A stretch of DNA of 38,953 nucleotides from Rugamonas violacea (GCF_016461825.1 NZ_JAEMNU010000016.1:44197-83149), one strand, 5' to 3'. Shown: positions 18,775 through 27,393, numbered from the stretch's first letter. Made by a program: numbers and translations. The notes: a model not told the origin generated them from the sequence alone.

Positions 18775-20070
18775 CTATGGCAAACGGGCGGGGAGCGGGG
18801 GGAATTCGAGGACGAAGACGGCGTAGGCGTCCTCGCGCGAGACGCAGCGGATGCTGGCGTCCCAGGCCTCCATGATCTCCCTGCACAGGGCCAGGCCGAT
18901 GCCGGTGCCGTTGTGCGCGGGGTAGGAGTAGAAGCGGCGGAAGATCAGCGGCAGGCGGCTGGGCGCGACGCCGCAGGCGGTGTCGATGAACAGCAGGCGC
19001 GGCATGGCGCGGCCGCCGTCGACGACGATGCGCACGCGGCCTTTGCCGGCGCGGTGGATCGCCTTCAGGGCGTTGCGCAGCAGGTTGAGCAGGATCACCA
19101 CCGACAGCTCGGTCTGGCCGGAGAAGGCGAAGTCGGCGCGCACCTCGATGGCCACGCTGCGCTGCTGGACGGCGCCGGCGAAGGGGTAGCGCTTGAGCAC
19201 CGACTCGACCACCGCCGCCATCGACACCGTCTCGGTCGGCCGCAGGTTGCGGTTGACCGCCGTCGCGCTGAGCAGGAACAGGTCGATCATGTGGTTCATG
19301 TGGCGCACCTCGAACTGGATGCGGGTCAGCGCGTCGAGCATCTGCAGGCGGTCCTCGCGCTGGGCGCAGGCGGCGTCGTGGAACAGGCGCAGCAGGCCGC
19401 GCACGTTGGCGTCGACGCTGGTCAGCGGGGTGCGCAGCTCGTGTGCCACGGTGGCCAGGCCGGCGCCCAGGCCGGCCAGCTTGGCCTGCGCCAGCACCTC
19501 GCGGCTGACCTTGGCCACCGACAGGGCGGCGATGGTGAACAGGTGGATCGGCAGCTGTTGCAGCGCCTGCGGCGTGAGCAGGATGGCGCCGTGGCCCAGC
19601 ACGGCGGCGGCGGCGCAGGCCAGCGTGGTGCCGATCAGGTAGGCGCGGCAGGCCAGGCCGGTGTCGAAGTGGAACAGCACCACCAGGCCGATCAGCAAGG
19701 ACTCGCCCCACACGCCCGAGGCGTTGTTCAGCAAAAACATGAAGGTGAAGAAGAAGGGAAAGATGTAGCTCAGCGTGACCAGCAGGTACAGGTCGAGCTG
19801 CGGCTTGCTGAAGCGCTCGGCGAACAGGCCGACGCTGCACAGCACGATGCCGATCAGGCGCAGCGGCACCGACTCGTAGTCCTGCGGGAAGAAGTTGTGC
19901 CACACCACGTAGTACAGCGGCATGCCGACCGTGCCGATGGCCGACAGCAGCAGCACCCGGGCGGTGGCGTGGTCTTCGCGGCCATGGTAATGCAGCAAGG
20001 ATTGGAGAAAATCCTGCTGAAACCATTTCCAGCGTTCGGATAGTCCTTGGCTCATGGCTACTGTTGACAT
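18775..20070 (-). CDS. jqsS: Membrane sensor histidine kinase, LqsS/CqsS type
   Basis: The 431-residue inner-membrane kinase has an N-terminal sensor region with about six transmembrane helices between residues 35 and 195, as in CqsS and LqsS, which detect alpha-hydroxyketone autoinducers. The H box is ATVAHELRTPLTSV with phosphorylated H210; an N box (LLNLLRNALKAI) and a glycine box (GTGIGLALCREIMEAW) mark the ATPase domain. Unlike Vibrio CqsS there is no fused receiver; the separate jqsR follows 7 bp downstream. The start has no clear Shine-Dalgarno and an ATG five codons later is an alternative. An FNR-like palindrome overlaps the first start codon. Confidence 0.9.
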   Translation of the reverse strand: MSTVAMSQGLSERWKWFQQDFLQSLLHYHGREDHATARVLLLSAIGTVGMPLYYVVWHNFFPQDYESVPLRLIGIVLCSVGLFAERFSKPQLDLYLLVTLSYIFPFFFTFMFLLNNASGVWGESLLIGLVVLFHFDTGLACRAYLIGTTLACAAAAVLGHGAILLTPQALQQLPIHLFTIAALSVAKVSREVLAQAKLAGLGAGLATVAHELRTPLTSVDANVRGLLRLFHDAACAQREDRLQMLDALTRIQFEVRHMNHMIDLFLLSATAVNRNLRPTETVSMAAVVESVLKRYPFAGAVQQRSVAIEVRADFAFSGQTELSVVILLNLLRNALKAIHRAGKGRVRIVVDGGRAMPRLLFIDTACGVAPSRLPLIFRRFYSYPAHNGTGIGLALCREIMEAWDASIRCVSREDAYAVFVLEFPPLPARLP

Positions 20071-20077
20071 TTATCAA
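20064..20077. promoter_or_regulatory. FNR/ANR-like palindrome over the jqsS start
   Basis: TTGACATTTATCAA matches the FNR/ANR consensus TTGAT-N4-ATCAA at 9 of 10 defined positions. It overlaps the first possible jqsS start codon (20070-20068), where a bound regulator would be expected to block jqsS. Confidence 0.45.
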
Positions 20078-20129
20078 GTTGCAATGATCCTCTCAATTGC
20101 TGGGCTGTTTATTCCAATTGATGACACTG

Positions 20130-20143
20130 TTGATCCAAATCAA
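20130..20143. promoter_or_regulatory. Perfect FNR/ANR-type box between jqsS and jqsA
   Basis: TTGATCCAAATCAA matches TTGAT-N4-ATCAA at all 10 defined positions. Its centre is 66 bp from that of the second box at 20064-20077, about six helical turns. It is 60 bp from the jqsS start and 73 bp from the jqsA start, inside the 146-bp divergent promoter region. Neither gene shows a strong -35, as expected for activated promoters. Confidence 0.6.
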
Positions 20144-20216
20144 TCCTCCTTGTTTTTTTTGCCTCAAGGTCTTGGGCGTAGTTCACTAAAAAACAACCAC
20201 TCCTGAAGGGGGAACC

Positions 20217-21461
20217 ATGTCCAACGCTATTGCCACGTCCCTGCCGCGCCCGCGCGGCGCCGAACATTCCATGCCCGATTTCGTCACCCGCCGCATGGAT
20301 GAACATTATGTGACCCGGATCGAAAAATTGTTGGGCGGTGAGCATCCGCACGCCTGGCAGCCCACGCCGGCCGGCGCGGTCTTTCTGGCCGGCAATGACT
20401 ACCTGTGCCTGGCCGGCGAACCGGCGCTGGTGCAAGCCCAGTTGCGCGCGCTGCAGAACAGCCAGGGCGAGCTGCTGATGTCGGCCGTGTATCTGCAGGA
20501 GGGCAGCGCCCAGCACCGTCTCGAGCGCAAGTTCGCCGCCTTCATGGGCGCCGAGGACAGCATCCTGACGCAGTCCGGCTGGGCCGCCAACGTCGGCCTG
20601 GTGCAGTGCCTGGCCGGCCCCGGCATCCCGGTCTACCTGGACATGCAGGCCCACGCCTCGCTGTGGGAGGGCGTCCAGTCGGCCGGCGCGCAGGCCGTCT
20701 CCTTCCTGCACAACGACATGGCGCATCTGCGGCGCCAGCTGGCCAAGCACGGCCGCGGCATCATCGTGGTCGATTCGCTGTACAGCACCAACGGCAGCCT
20801 GGCGCCGCTGGCCGAGCTGGCCGAGCTGGCCGAGCGCAGCGACAGCCTGCTGATCGTCGACGAGTCGCATTCGCTGGGCACGCACGGCCCGGGCGGCGCC
20901 GGCCTGGTGGCGCAGTGGGGGCTGGGCGGGCGGGTGCACTTCCGCACCGCCTCCCTGGCCAAGGCTTTCGCCGGGCGCGCCGGTATCATCAGTTGTTCGA
21001 GCAAGTTCAAGGGCTACTTCCTGTCCGAGTCGCGCCCGGCCATCTTCAGTTCCTGTCTGCTGAGCCACGAGCTGGCCTGGTTCGACGCCGCCCTCGACTT
21101 CGTCGCCACGGCCGACGGCCGCCGCGCCGCGCTGCACCGGCAGACGCGGCTGATCCGCGACAGCCTGCGCGAACTGGGTTACAACATCGAGGGCAGCGAG
21201 CAGATCATCGCGCTGGAGGCCGGCGCCGAGCCGAAGACGCTGGCGCTGCGCAAGACGCTGGAGCGGCACGGCATCTTCGGCGCCATGTTTTGCGCGCCGG
21301 CCACGCCGAAAAACCGTTCCTTGGTGCGGTTGACCTTGAACGCCGGCCTCAAACCGGCCCAGGTGGCGCAGTTGCTGACGGCCTGCGAGCAGATCCGCGA
21401 CGAGGTCGGACTGGCGAATTGGTCGTCGACCCAGCGGCTGCACCGGCTGGCGCTGGTTTGA
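20217..21461 (+). CDS. jqsA: Alpha-hydroxyketone autoinducer synthase, CqsA/LqsA type
   Basis: This 414-residue PLP-dependent enzyme of the alpha-oxoamine synthase fold should make an alpha-hydroxyketone signal from an acyl-CoA and an amino-acid donor, as CqsA does. Alignable CqsA stretches are plain: LAGNDYLCLAGEP, MSAVYLQEGSAQHRLE, ILTQSGWAANVGLVQ, SLWEGVQSAGAQA, IIVVDSLYSTNGS and VDESHSLGTHGPGGAG (D215 and H218 at the cofactor). The Schiff-base lysine is K249 in TASLAKAFAGRAG. The start has AAGGGGG upstream and an N-terminal extension of about 15 residues over Vibrio CqsA; M19 is the alternative. It is divergent from its kinase and regulator genes. In Janthinobacterium and Duganella the homologous system controls secondary metabolism such as violacein. 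Confidence 0.95.
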   Translation: MSNAIATSLPRPRGAEHSMPDFVTRRMDEHYVTRIEKLLGGEHPHAWQPTPAGAVFLAGNDYLCLAGEPALVQAQLRALQNSQGELLMSAVYLQEGSAQHRLERKFAAFMGAEDSILTQSGWAANVGLVQCLAGPGIPVYLDMQAHASLWEGVQSAGAQAVSFLHNDMAHLRRQLAKHGRGIIVVDSLYSTNGSLAPLAELAELAERSDSLLIVDESHSLGTHGPGGAGLVAQWGLGGRVHFRTASLAKAFAGRAGIISCSSKFKGYFLSESRPAIFSSCLLSHELAWFDAALDFVATADGRRAALHRQTRLIRDSLRELGYNIEGSEQIIALEAGAEPKTLALRKTLERHGIFGAMFCAPATPKNRSLVRLTLNAGLKPAQVAQLLTACEQIRDEVGLANWSSTQRLHRLALV

Positions 21462-21471
21462 TGTGACGCCG

Positions 21472-21498
21472 CCGCCGCGCCGCCGGCCGGCGCGGCGG
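21472..21498 (+). terminator. GC-rich hairpin downstream of jqsA
   Basis: An 8-bp stem (CCGCCGCG at 21472-21479, CGCGGCGG at 21491-21498) lies 10 bp after the jqsA stop. There is no T tract, so termination would be weak or assisted, and the globin gene may be partly cotranscribed. Confidence 0.4.
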
Positions 21499-21544
21499 GC
21501 AAGGGCAGCGACGGCCGGCTCGGCCTTGCGCTATGATGGCGGCT

Positions 21545-21934
21545 ATGACAGAACCTCAATCCCTCTATGAAGTGATCGGCGGCGAGACGCGCGTGCGCGA
21601 GATGGTCGACCGTTTTTATGACCTGATGGAACTGGAGCCGGAGTTCGCGCTGCTGCGCTCGGTGCACCCGCCGACGCTGGACAACGCGCGCGACCGCCTG
21701 TTCTGGTTCCTCACCGGCTGGATGGGCGGGCCGGACGCCTACATCGAGCGCTTCGGCCATCCGCGCCTGCGCGCCCGCCACATGCCCTTCGCCATCGGCA
21801 CCCAGGAACGCGACCAGTGGTTGCGCGCGATGGCTTGGGCGATGGAGGATGTCGGCATCGCCGAAGACCTGCGGCTGCGTCTGATGGAGTCCTTCTACCA
21901 GACCGCCGACTGGATGCGCAACAAGCCGGACTAA
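21545..21934 (+). CDS. Group II truncated hemoglobin
   Basis: The 129-residue protein has the features of a truncated (2-over-2) globin: N-terminal SLYEVIGGETRVREMVDRFYDLM, the FWFLTGWMGGP turn, proximal histidine H79 in GHPRLRARHMPFAIG and the G8 tryptophan W92 in RDQWLRAM, which marks group II (trHbO). Such proteins bind O2 and NO in the cytosol and are linked to oxygen or NO management. The start at MTEPQSLYEV fits the family; two ATGs 9 and 12 bases upstream are possible but add MMAA. The gene lies 83 bp after jqsA and 21 bp before rmuC. A TATGAT hexamer ends 7 bp before the start, so the transcript may be leaderless. Confidence 0.92.
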   Translation: MTEPQSLYEVIGGETRVREMVDRFYDLMELEPEFALLRSVHPPTLDNARDRLFWFLTGWMGGPDAYIERFGHPRLRARHMPFAIGTQERDQWLRAMAWAMEDVGIAEDLRLRLMESFYQTADWMRNKPD

Positions 21935-21955
21935 GCCGGCCCACCCCCTGCCCAT

Positions 21956-23317
21956 ATGAACCAAATCGAATTCTTCGTCCTGTTGACCGTGGCCGTGGTG
22001 GTGCTGGCGCTGCAGATCGTCGCGCTGCTGCGCGGGCGTACCGGCGGCGGCGGCGGTGGCGCCGGCGGCGGCGCCGAGCTGTTCGAGCGCATCGAGCGGG
22101 TCGAGCGCGAGGTGCGCCTGCAACTGCAATCGACCGCCCAGGCGACCCGGCAGGAGATGGGGCAAAGCCTGGCGCAGGCCCACGCCGCCACCGTGCAGCA
22201 GCTCGACGGCATGCGCCGGCAGATCGAGACGCAGGGCCAGAGCGGGCGCGAGGAGCAGGCCGCCAGTTTGAAGCGCTTCGGCGAGACCATGCAGCAAACC
22301 CTGGCCAGCCTGACCGAGTCGAACGCGGCGCGTTTGCTGGAGGTGCGCGCCACCCTGGAGAACAAGATCCGCGAGCTGCAGAGCGACAACGGCGCGCGGC
22401 TGGAAGAGATGCGCAAGACTGTCGACGAGAAGCTGCATGCGACGCTGGAGACGCGCTTGAGCGAATCGTTCAAGCAGGTCTCCGAGCGGCTCGAACGGGT
22501 GCACCAGGGCTTGGGCGAGATGCAGCAGTTGGCGCTCGGCGTGGGCGATTTGAAGCGGGTGCTGACCAATGTGAAGACGCGCGGCACCTGGGGCGAGGTG
22601 CAGCTGGAGATGCTGCTCGAGCAGGTGCTGACGCCCGAGCAGTACGGCAAGAACGTCGAGACCATCGCCGGCAGCGGCGCGCGCGTCGAGTTCGCGCTCA
22701 AGCTGCCCGGCCATGTCGAGGGCGGCGCGCCGGTGTGGATGCCGATCGACGCCAAGTTCCCCAAGGAGCAGTACGAGCGCCTGCTCGACGCCGCCGACCG
22801 GGCCGACGCCGACGGCGTGGCGCTGGCCGGCCGCGAGCTGGAACGCGCGGTGCGCGGCGAGGCCAAGACCATCGCCGAGAAGTATCTGTCGCCGCCGCAG
22901 ACCACCGATTTCGCCATCCTGTTCCTGCCCACCGAGGGCCTGTACGCCGAGGTGATGCGGCGGCCCGGCCTGGCCGACGACCTGCAGCGCGAGCAGCGCA
23001 TCAGCATCGCCGGGCCGTCGACCTTGTCGGCCCTGCTCAACAGCCTGCAGATGGGCTTCCGCACGCTGGCGCTGGAGAAGCGCTCGTCGGAGGTGTGGCA
23101 GGTGCTGGGCGCGGTGAAGACGGAGTTTTCCAAGTTCGGCGACGTGCTGGCGGCGACCAAGACCACGCTGGAGCGGGCCGCCAAGAACATCGAGACGGCC
23201 GAGGTGCGCAGCCGGCAGATGGCGCGCAAGCTGAAGTCGGTGGAGGCGCTGCCGAGCGAGGCGGCGCAGCTGCTGTTGGGAGCGGAGCTCGATGCCGTCG
23301 ACGTCGAATCGAGTTGA
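21956..23317 (+). CDS. rmuC: DNA recombination protein RmuC
   Basis: The 453-residue protein has an N-terminal membrane anchor (about 5-25), a long Gln/Glu/Arg-rich coiled coil (about 40-200) and a C-terminal RmuC nuclease-like domain with VLTNVKTRGTWGEVQLEMLLEQVL, WMPIDAKFPKEQYERL and FAILFLPTEGLYAEV. RmuC limits certain recombination events, such as inversion at short inverted repeats, in Escherichia coli; its exact activity is not settled. It begins 21 bp after the globin gene and has only a weak ribosome-binding site, so coupling with the globin message is likely. Confidence 0.95.
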   Translation: MNQIEFFVLLTVAVVVLALQIVALLRGRTGGGGGGAGGGAELFERIERVEREVRLQLQSTAQATRQEMGQSLAQAHAATVQQLDGMRRQIETQGQSGREEQAASLKRFGETMQQTLASLTESNAARLLEVRATLENKIRELQSDNGARLEEMRKTVDEKLHATLETRLSESFKQVSERLERVHQGLGEMQQLALGVGDLKRVLTNVKTRGTWGEVQLEMLLEQVLTPEQYGKNVETIAGSGARVEFALKLPGHVEGGAPVWMPIDAKFPKEQYERLLDAADRADADGVALAGRELERAVRGEAKTIAEKYLSPPQTTDFAILFLPTEGLYAEVMRRPGLADDLQREQRISIAGPSTLSALLNSLQMGFRTLALEKRSSEVWQVLGAVKTEFSKFGDVLAATKTTLERAAKNIETAEVRSRQMARKLKSVEALPSEAAQLLLGAELDAVDVESS

Positions 23318-23410
23318 ACCGGCATTTGCATCGCCCATTGAACCTGGCAGCGCACGACGTACCACGCCCGAACGGAGCTGCATCAACGTAGCCATTTAGC
23401 GGAGACCATC

Positions 23411-25423
23411 ATGCCCAGTCGTAGCTTCGATTTCTCGTCCGGCGGCATGCCCGCCGTCCAGCGCAACAAGATCGTCAGCGCGGCCGACGCGGTCGGCCTG
23501 ATCCGCGACGGCGACACCGTCGCCACCGGCGGCTTCGTCGGCGTCGGCTTCGCCGAGAACATCGCGGTGGCGTTGGAACAGCGCTTCCTGGCGGCCGATG
23601 GCGGCGGCCATCCGCGCGAGCTGACCCTGATCTACGCGGCGGGCCAGGGCGACGGCAAGCATCGCGGCCTGAACCACCTGGCCCACGCCGGCATGCTCAA
23701 GCGCGTCATCGGCGGCCACTGGGGCCTGGTGCCGGGCTTGCAGAAGCTGGCCACGGCCAACCAGATCGAGGCCTACAACCTGCCGCAGGGCGTCATCAGC
23801 CAGCTGTTCCGCGACATCGCCGCCGGCAAGCCCGGCCTGCTGACCCATGTCGGCCTGGACACCTTCGTCGACCCGCGCCACGGCGGCGGCAAGATCAACG
23901 CGCGCACCAGCGAGGAGCTGGTCGAGCTGACCACCCTGGGCGGCCGCGAGCAGCTGTTCTACAAGGCCCAGCCGATCCACGTCGGCATCATCCGCGGCAC
24001 CACGGCCGACGCCAACGGCAACGTGACGATGGAGCGCGAGGCGCTGACCCTGGAGGCGCTGGCGATCGCCATGGCGGCGCACAATTCGGGCGGCATCGTC
24101 ATCGTCCAGGTCGAGCGCATCGCCGAACGCGGCACGCTCAATCCGCGCCAGGTGAAGATCCCCGGCATCCTGGTCGACTGCGTGGTGCTGGCGGAGAAGC
24201 CGGAATACCATATGCAGACCTTCGCCGAGCCGTACAGCGCGGCCTTCGCCGGCGAGCTGCGCGTGCCGCTGCACGCGCTTGAGCCGATGGCGCTGGGCGA
24301 GCGCAAGATCATCGCCCGCCGCGCGCTGATGGAGCTGCGCCCCAACAGTGTGGTCAACCTGGGTATCGGCATGCCCGAGGGGATCGCGGCGGTGGCGGCC
24401 GAGGAGAAGCTGCTCGACCTGCTGACCCTGACGGCGGAGCCGGGCGTGATCGGCGGCTTGCCGGCCGGCGGCATGAACTTCGGCGCGGCCACCAACGCCG
24501 ACGCCATCATCGACCAGCCGTCGCAATTCGATTTTTACGACGGCGGCGGCTTGGACGTGGCCTTCCTCGGCCTGGCCCAGGCCGACCGCCACGGCAATCT
24601 GAACGTCAGCAAATTCGGCGAACGGCTGGCCGGCGCGGGCGGCTTCATCAACATCAGCCAGAACGCCAAGAAGGTGGTCTTCGTCGGCACCTTCACCGCC
24701 GGCGGCTTGAAGGTGGCGCTGCGCGGCGGCCAGTTGCGCATCGTGCAGGAGGGCCGTTCGATCAAGTTCGTCGACGAGGTCGAGCACCGCAGCTACAGCG
24801 GCGCCTACGCGCTCAAGCGCGGCCAGAGCGCCTTGTATATCACCGAGCGCTGCGTGTTCCGCCTGATGGAGCAGGGCCTGGAGTTGATCGAGGTGGCGCC
24901 CGGCGTCGACATCGAGCGCGACATCTTCGAACAGATGGGTTTCCGGCCGCAGGTCAGCGCGCAATTGAAGACGATGGAGGCGCGCATCTTCGCGCCGGTG
25001 GCGATGGGCTGGCGCGCCGATTTCCTGGCCCAGCCCTTGTCGCAGCGGCTGCTGTACGACCCGCGCCAGCAGGTTTTCTTCGTCAATTTTTCCGGCTTCG
25101 AGGTGGCCGACGCGGCCGCCATCGAGGCGATCCGGCAGAAGGTGACGACGCTGTTGGAGCCGCTCGGCCACAAGGTGCCGGCGGTGATCAACTACGACCA
25201 CTTCTCGATCGCGCCCGAGCTGATGGACGACTACGTGGCGATGGTCGACGGCTTGACCGAATGTTTCTACGACAAGGTGACGCGCTACACCCACAGCACC
25301 TTCATGCGGGCCTGCCTGGGCAACGCCTTCCGGCGCATCGAGAAGGACCCGGCGTTGTTCGCCAGCGCGGCGGAGGCGATGTCGCGCCTGCGCGGGCCGG
25401 CCGACCACGAGGACGAGGACTAG
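23411..25423 (+). CDS. Acetate/propionate CoA-transferase-like enzyme with C-terminal extension
   Basis: Residues about 20-525 form a fused alpha-beta class I CoA-transferase of the propionate CoA-transferase (Pct) type. Shared stretches include [69 protein letters not shown] and [23 protein letters not shown]. The catalytic glutamate that forms the glutamyl-CoA thioester is E343 in [15 protein letters not shown]. The enzyme should exchange CoA between short-chain acyl-CoAs and acids in the cytosol; annotation pipelines may call it acetyl-CoA hydrolase or 3-oxoacid CoA-transferase. The protein has 670 residues, about 140 more than Pct; the extra C-terminal region (about 530-660, with [16 protein letters not shown]) is unassigned. 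GGAG precedes the ATG. The stop codon lies in a hexamer repeat. Confidence 0.9.
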   Translation: MPSRSFDFSSGGMPAVQRNKIVSAADAVGLIRDGDTVATGGFVGVGFAENIAVALEQRFLAADGGGHPRELTLIYAAGQGDGKHRGLNHLAHAGMLKRVIGGHWGLVPGLQKLATANQIEAYNLPQGVISQLFRDIAAGKPGLLTHVGLDTFVDPRHGGGKINARTSEELVELTTLGGREQLFYKAQPIHVGIIRGTTADANGNVTMEREALTLEALAIAMAAHNSGGIVIVQVERIAERGTLNPRQVKIPGILVDCVVLAEKPEYHMQTFAEPYSAAFAGELRVPLHALEPMALGERKIIARRALMELRPNSVVNLGIGMPEGIAAVAAEEKLLDLLTLTAEPGVIGGLPAGGMNFGAATNADAIIDQPSQFDFYDGGGLDVAFLGLAQADRHGNLNVSKFGERLAGAGGFINISQNAKKVVFVGTFTAGGLKVALRGGQLRIVQEGRSIKFVDEVEHRSYSGAYALKRGQSALYITERCVFRLMEQGLELIEVAPGVDIERDIFEQMGFRPQVSAQLKTMEARIFAPVAMGWRADFLAQPLSQRLLYDPRQQVFFVNFSGFEVADAAAIEAIRQKVTTLLEPLGHKVPAVINYDHFSIAPELMDDYVAMVDGLTECFYDKVTRYTHSTFMRACLGNAFRRIEKDPALFASAAEAMSRLRGPADHEDED

Positions 25424-25447
25424 GACTAGGACGAGGACTAGGACGAG
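25409..25447 (+). repeat. Hexanucleotide repeat across the CoA-transferase stop codon
   Basis: Six in-frame copies of KAGGAC (GAGGAC or TAGGAC) and a partial seventh run from the last four sense codons (Glu-Asp-Glu-Asp) across the stop TAG into the spacer. Three units begin with in-frame TAG, so the stop is present three times. Confidence 0.9.
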
Positions 25448-25493
25448 GAGGCGCCGCGCGGCGACAGCTGAACCGCGCCGCGGCGGCGGGCGC

Positions 25494-27392
25494 TTAGACC
25501 AGGCCTTCGAACAGGATCACGTCGACCAGGTCGCCGGCGGCGACGTTGCCCTGCTCGGCGTGCAGCACCACCATGCAGTTCGCCTCCGACATCGAGCGCA
25601 GAATGCCCGAGCCCTGCGAGCCGGTGATGCCGACCAGCGGGTTGCCGTCGGCGTCCGTGCCGAGGATGCCGCGCTGGTACTCGGTGCGGCCGGGTTTTTT
25701 GCGGATCGCCGTTTTGCTGCGGGCGCGCAGCGGCGGCAGCGGCGACTCGGCGCCCATCATGCGCAGCAGCGCGGCGCGGGCGAAGAAGTAGAACGAGACC
25801 ATCACGGCGACCGGGTTGCCGGGCAGGCCGAACAGGAAGGCGCTGCGGCCGTTCGAGCTGATCTTGCCGAAGGCCAGCGGGCGGCCCGGCCGCATGCCGA
25901 TCTTCCAGAAGCAGACGTCGCCCAGCGCCGCCATGATCTGCCGGGTGTAGTCGGCGGCGCCGACCGAAACGCCGCCGGAGGTGACGATGGCGTCGGCGTT
26001 CTCGCAGGCGCTGCGCAGCGCCGCCTCCAGCGCGGCCGGGTCGTCCTTGACGATGCCCATGTCGATCACCTCGCAGCCGAGCCGTTGCAGCATGCCGTAG
26101 ATGGTGTAGCGGTTGCTGTCGTAGACGCAGCCGGCGGCCAGCGTCTGGCCGATCGAGCGCAGCTCGTCGCCGGTGGAGAAGAAGGCGACGCGCAGGCGCC
26201 GCCGCACGCTCACTTCGGCCAGGCCGAGCGAGGCGATCAGGCCCAGGTCGGCCGGCCGGATGATCTTGCCCTGTTTCAGCGCCGGCGTGCCTTCCATCAG
26301 GTCCTCGCCCTTGAGGCGGCGGTTGTCGCCGGCGCGGATGGTGCCGGGCGCGATGGTCACGCCGGCGTCGCCGATCAGCGCGGCCAGCTCCTGCGGCAGC
26401 ACGCTGTCGCAGCCGTCCGGCATCACGCCGCCGGTCATGATGCGGGCGCACTGGCCGGGGCCCACCGTCAGCGCGTGCGGCCGGCCGGCCAGGATGGTGC
26501 CGACCACCTGGTAGGTCAGCGGCGCGTCGCCGGGCAGGTCGCCGCCGCGCAGGGCGTAGCCGTCCATCGCCGAGTTGTCGTGCGCCGGCACGCTGATCGG
26601 CGAGACGATGTCGGCCGCCAGCACGCGGTCGAGCGCGCTGCGCAGGGCCAGTTGTTCGACCGCCGCGATGGGGCTGATGAAGTCGCCGATGATGCGCTGG
26701 GCGTGGCGCACCGGCAGGTCCTCGGGGTCGTAGCCGGCCAGGCCGCCGGTGACCTGGGCCAGCGTCGGCGCCGGCGCCGGCGCCTCGTGTTCGTACCGTT
26801 GCAGCTCGCCCAGGGTGTTGATGTTGCGGAAGGCGGCGGCGTCGTCGAACAGCACTTCGGCGACGCGGTGCGCGCCGTACCAGCCTTCGACGCGGCGCTT
26901 GCCGCTGTCGAGGTAGGCGCTGAGCTGGGGCAGCAGGCTGGTTTTGAGCAGGCTGAACACCGGATGCAGCTGGCGCCGCAGCCGGCCGGTTTCGTCAAGC
27001 TCCATGGTGACGGCGACGGCCAGGTCGGCGTCCTGTTCGTTCAGCGCCTGGTGCAGGCGGGCGGCCAGGTCGGCCGGCAGGAAGGGCGAGTCGCAGGGCA
27101 CGGTGAGCAGCAGCGGCGTGGCGCAGTGGCGCAGGCCGGTTTGCAGACCGGCCAGCGGCCCCGCGAAACCGCTCAGCTCGTCCGGCCAGACCGGCGTGCC
27201 GTATTCCTGGTAGGCCGGCAGGTTGCGGTTGGCGTTGATGGCCACGCCGGCCACCTGCGGCGCCAGCCTGCGCAGCACGTGGCCGACCATGCTCGTGCCA
27301 CGGAAGGGTTGCAGGCCTTTGTCGACCCGGCCCATGCGGGTGGCGCGGCCGCCGGCAAGGATCAGGCCGCTGACGGTGTGTTTGAATGGCAA
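25494..27392 (-). CDS. MobA-MoeA fusion: molybdenum cofactor guanylyltransferase plus molybdopterin molybdenumtransferase
   Basis: One open frame of 632 residues joins two enzymes of molybdenum cofactor synthesis. The MobA half (about 5-195) attaches GMP to the cofactor and shows LILAGGRATRMGRVDKGLQPF-type nucleotide binding and FAGPLAGLQTGL. A linker of about 25 residues rich in Ala and Pro leads to the MoeA half (about 220-632), which inserts molybdate; its motifs are VPAHDNSAMDGYAL, IMTGGVMPDGCDSV, FFSTGDEL, VTSGGVSVGAADYT and GLPGNPVAVMV. The start chosen is TTG, one base after the moaA stop, with GGGGGA just upstream; no ATG precedes the MobA motif. A GTG at 26711-26709 with GAGG eight bases upstream could start MoeA alone. 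Confidence 0.9.
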   Translation of the reverse strand: MPFKHTVSGLILAGGRATRMGRVDKGLQPFRGTSMVGHVLRRLAPQVAGVAINANRNLPAYQEYGTPVWPDELSGFAGPLAGLQTGLRHCATPLLLTVPCDSPFLPADLAARLHQALNEQDADLAVAVTMELDETGRLRRQLHPVFSLLKTSLLPQLSAYLDSGKRRVEGWYGAHRVAEVLFDDAAAFRNINTLGELQRYEHEAPAPAPTLAQVTGGLAGYDPEDLPVRHAQRIIGDFISPIAAVEQLALRSALDRVLAADIVSPISVPAHDNSAMDGYALRGGDLPGDAPLTYQVVGTILAGRPHALTVGPGQCARIMTGGVMPDGCDSVLPQELAALIGDAGVTIAPGTIRAGDNRRLKGEDLMEGTPALKQGKIIRPADLGLIASLGLAEVSVRRRLRVAFFSTGDELRSIGQTLAAGCVYDSNRYTIYGMLQRLGCEVIDMGIVKDDPAALEAALRSACENADAIVTSGGVSVGAADYTRQIMAALGDVCFWKIGMRPGRPLAFGKISSNGRSAFLFGLPGNPVAVMVSFYFFARAALLRMMGAESPLPPLRARSKTAIRKKPGRTEYQRGILGTDADGNPLVGITGSQGSGILRSMSEANCMVVLHAEQGNVAAGDLVDVILFEGLV

Positions 27393-27393
27393 G

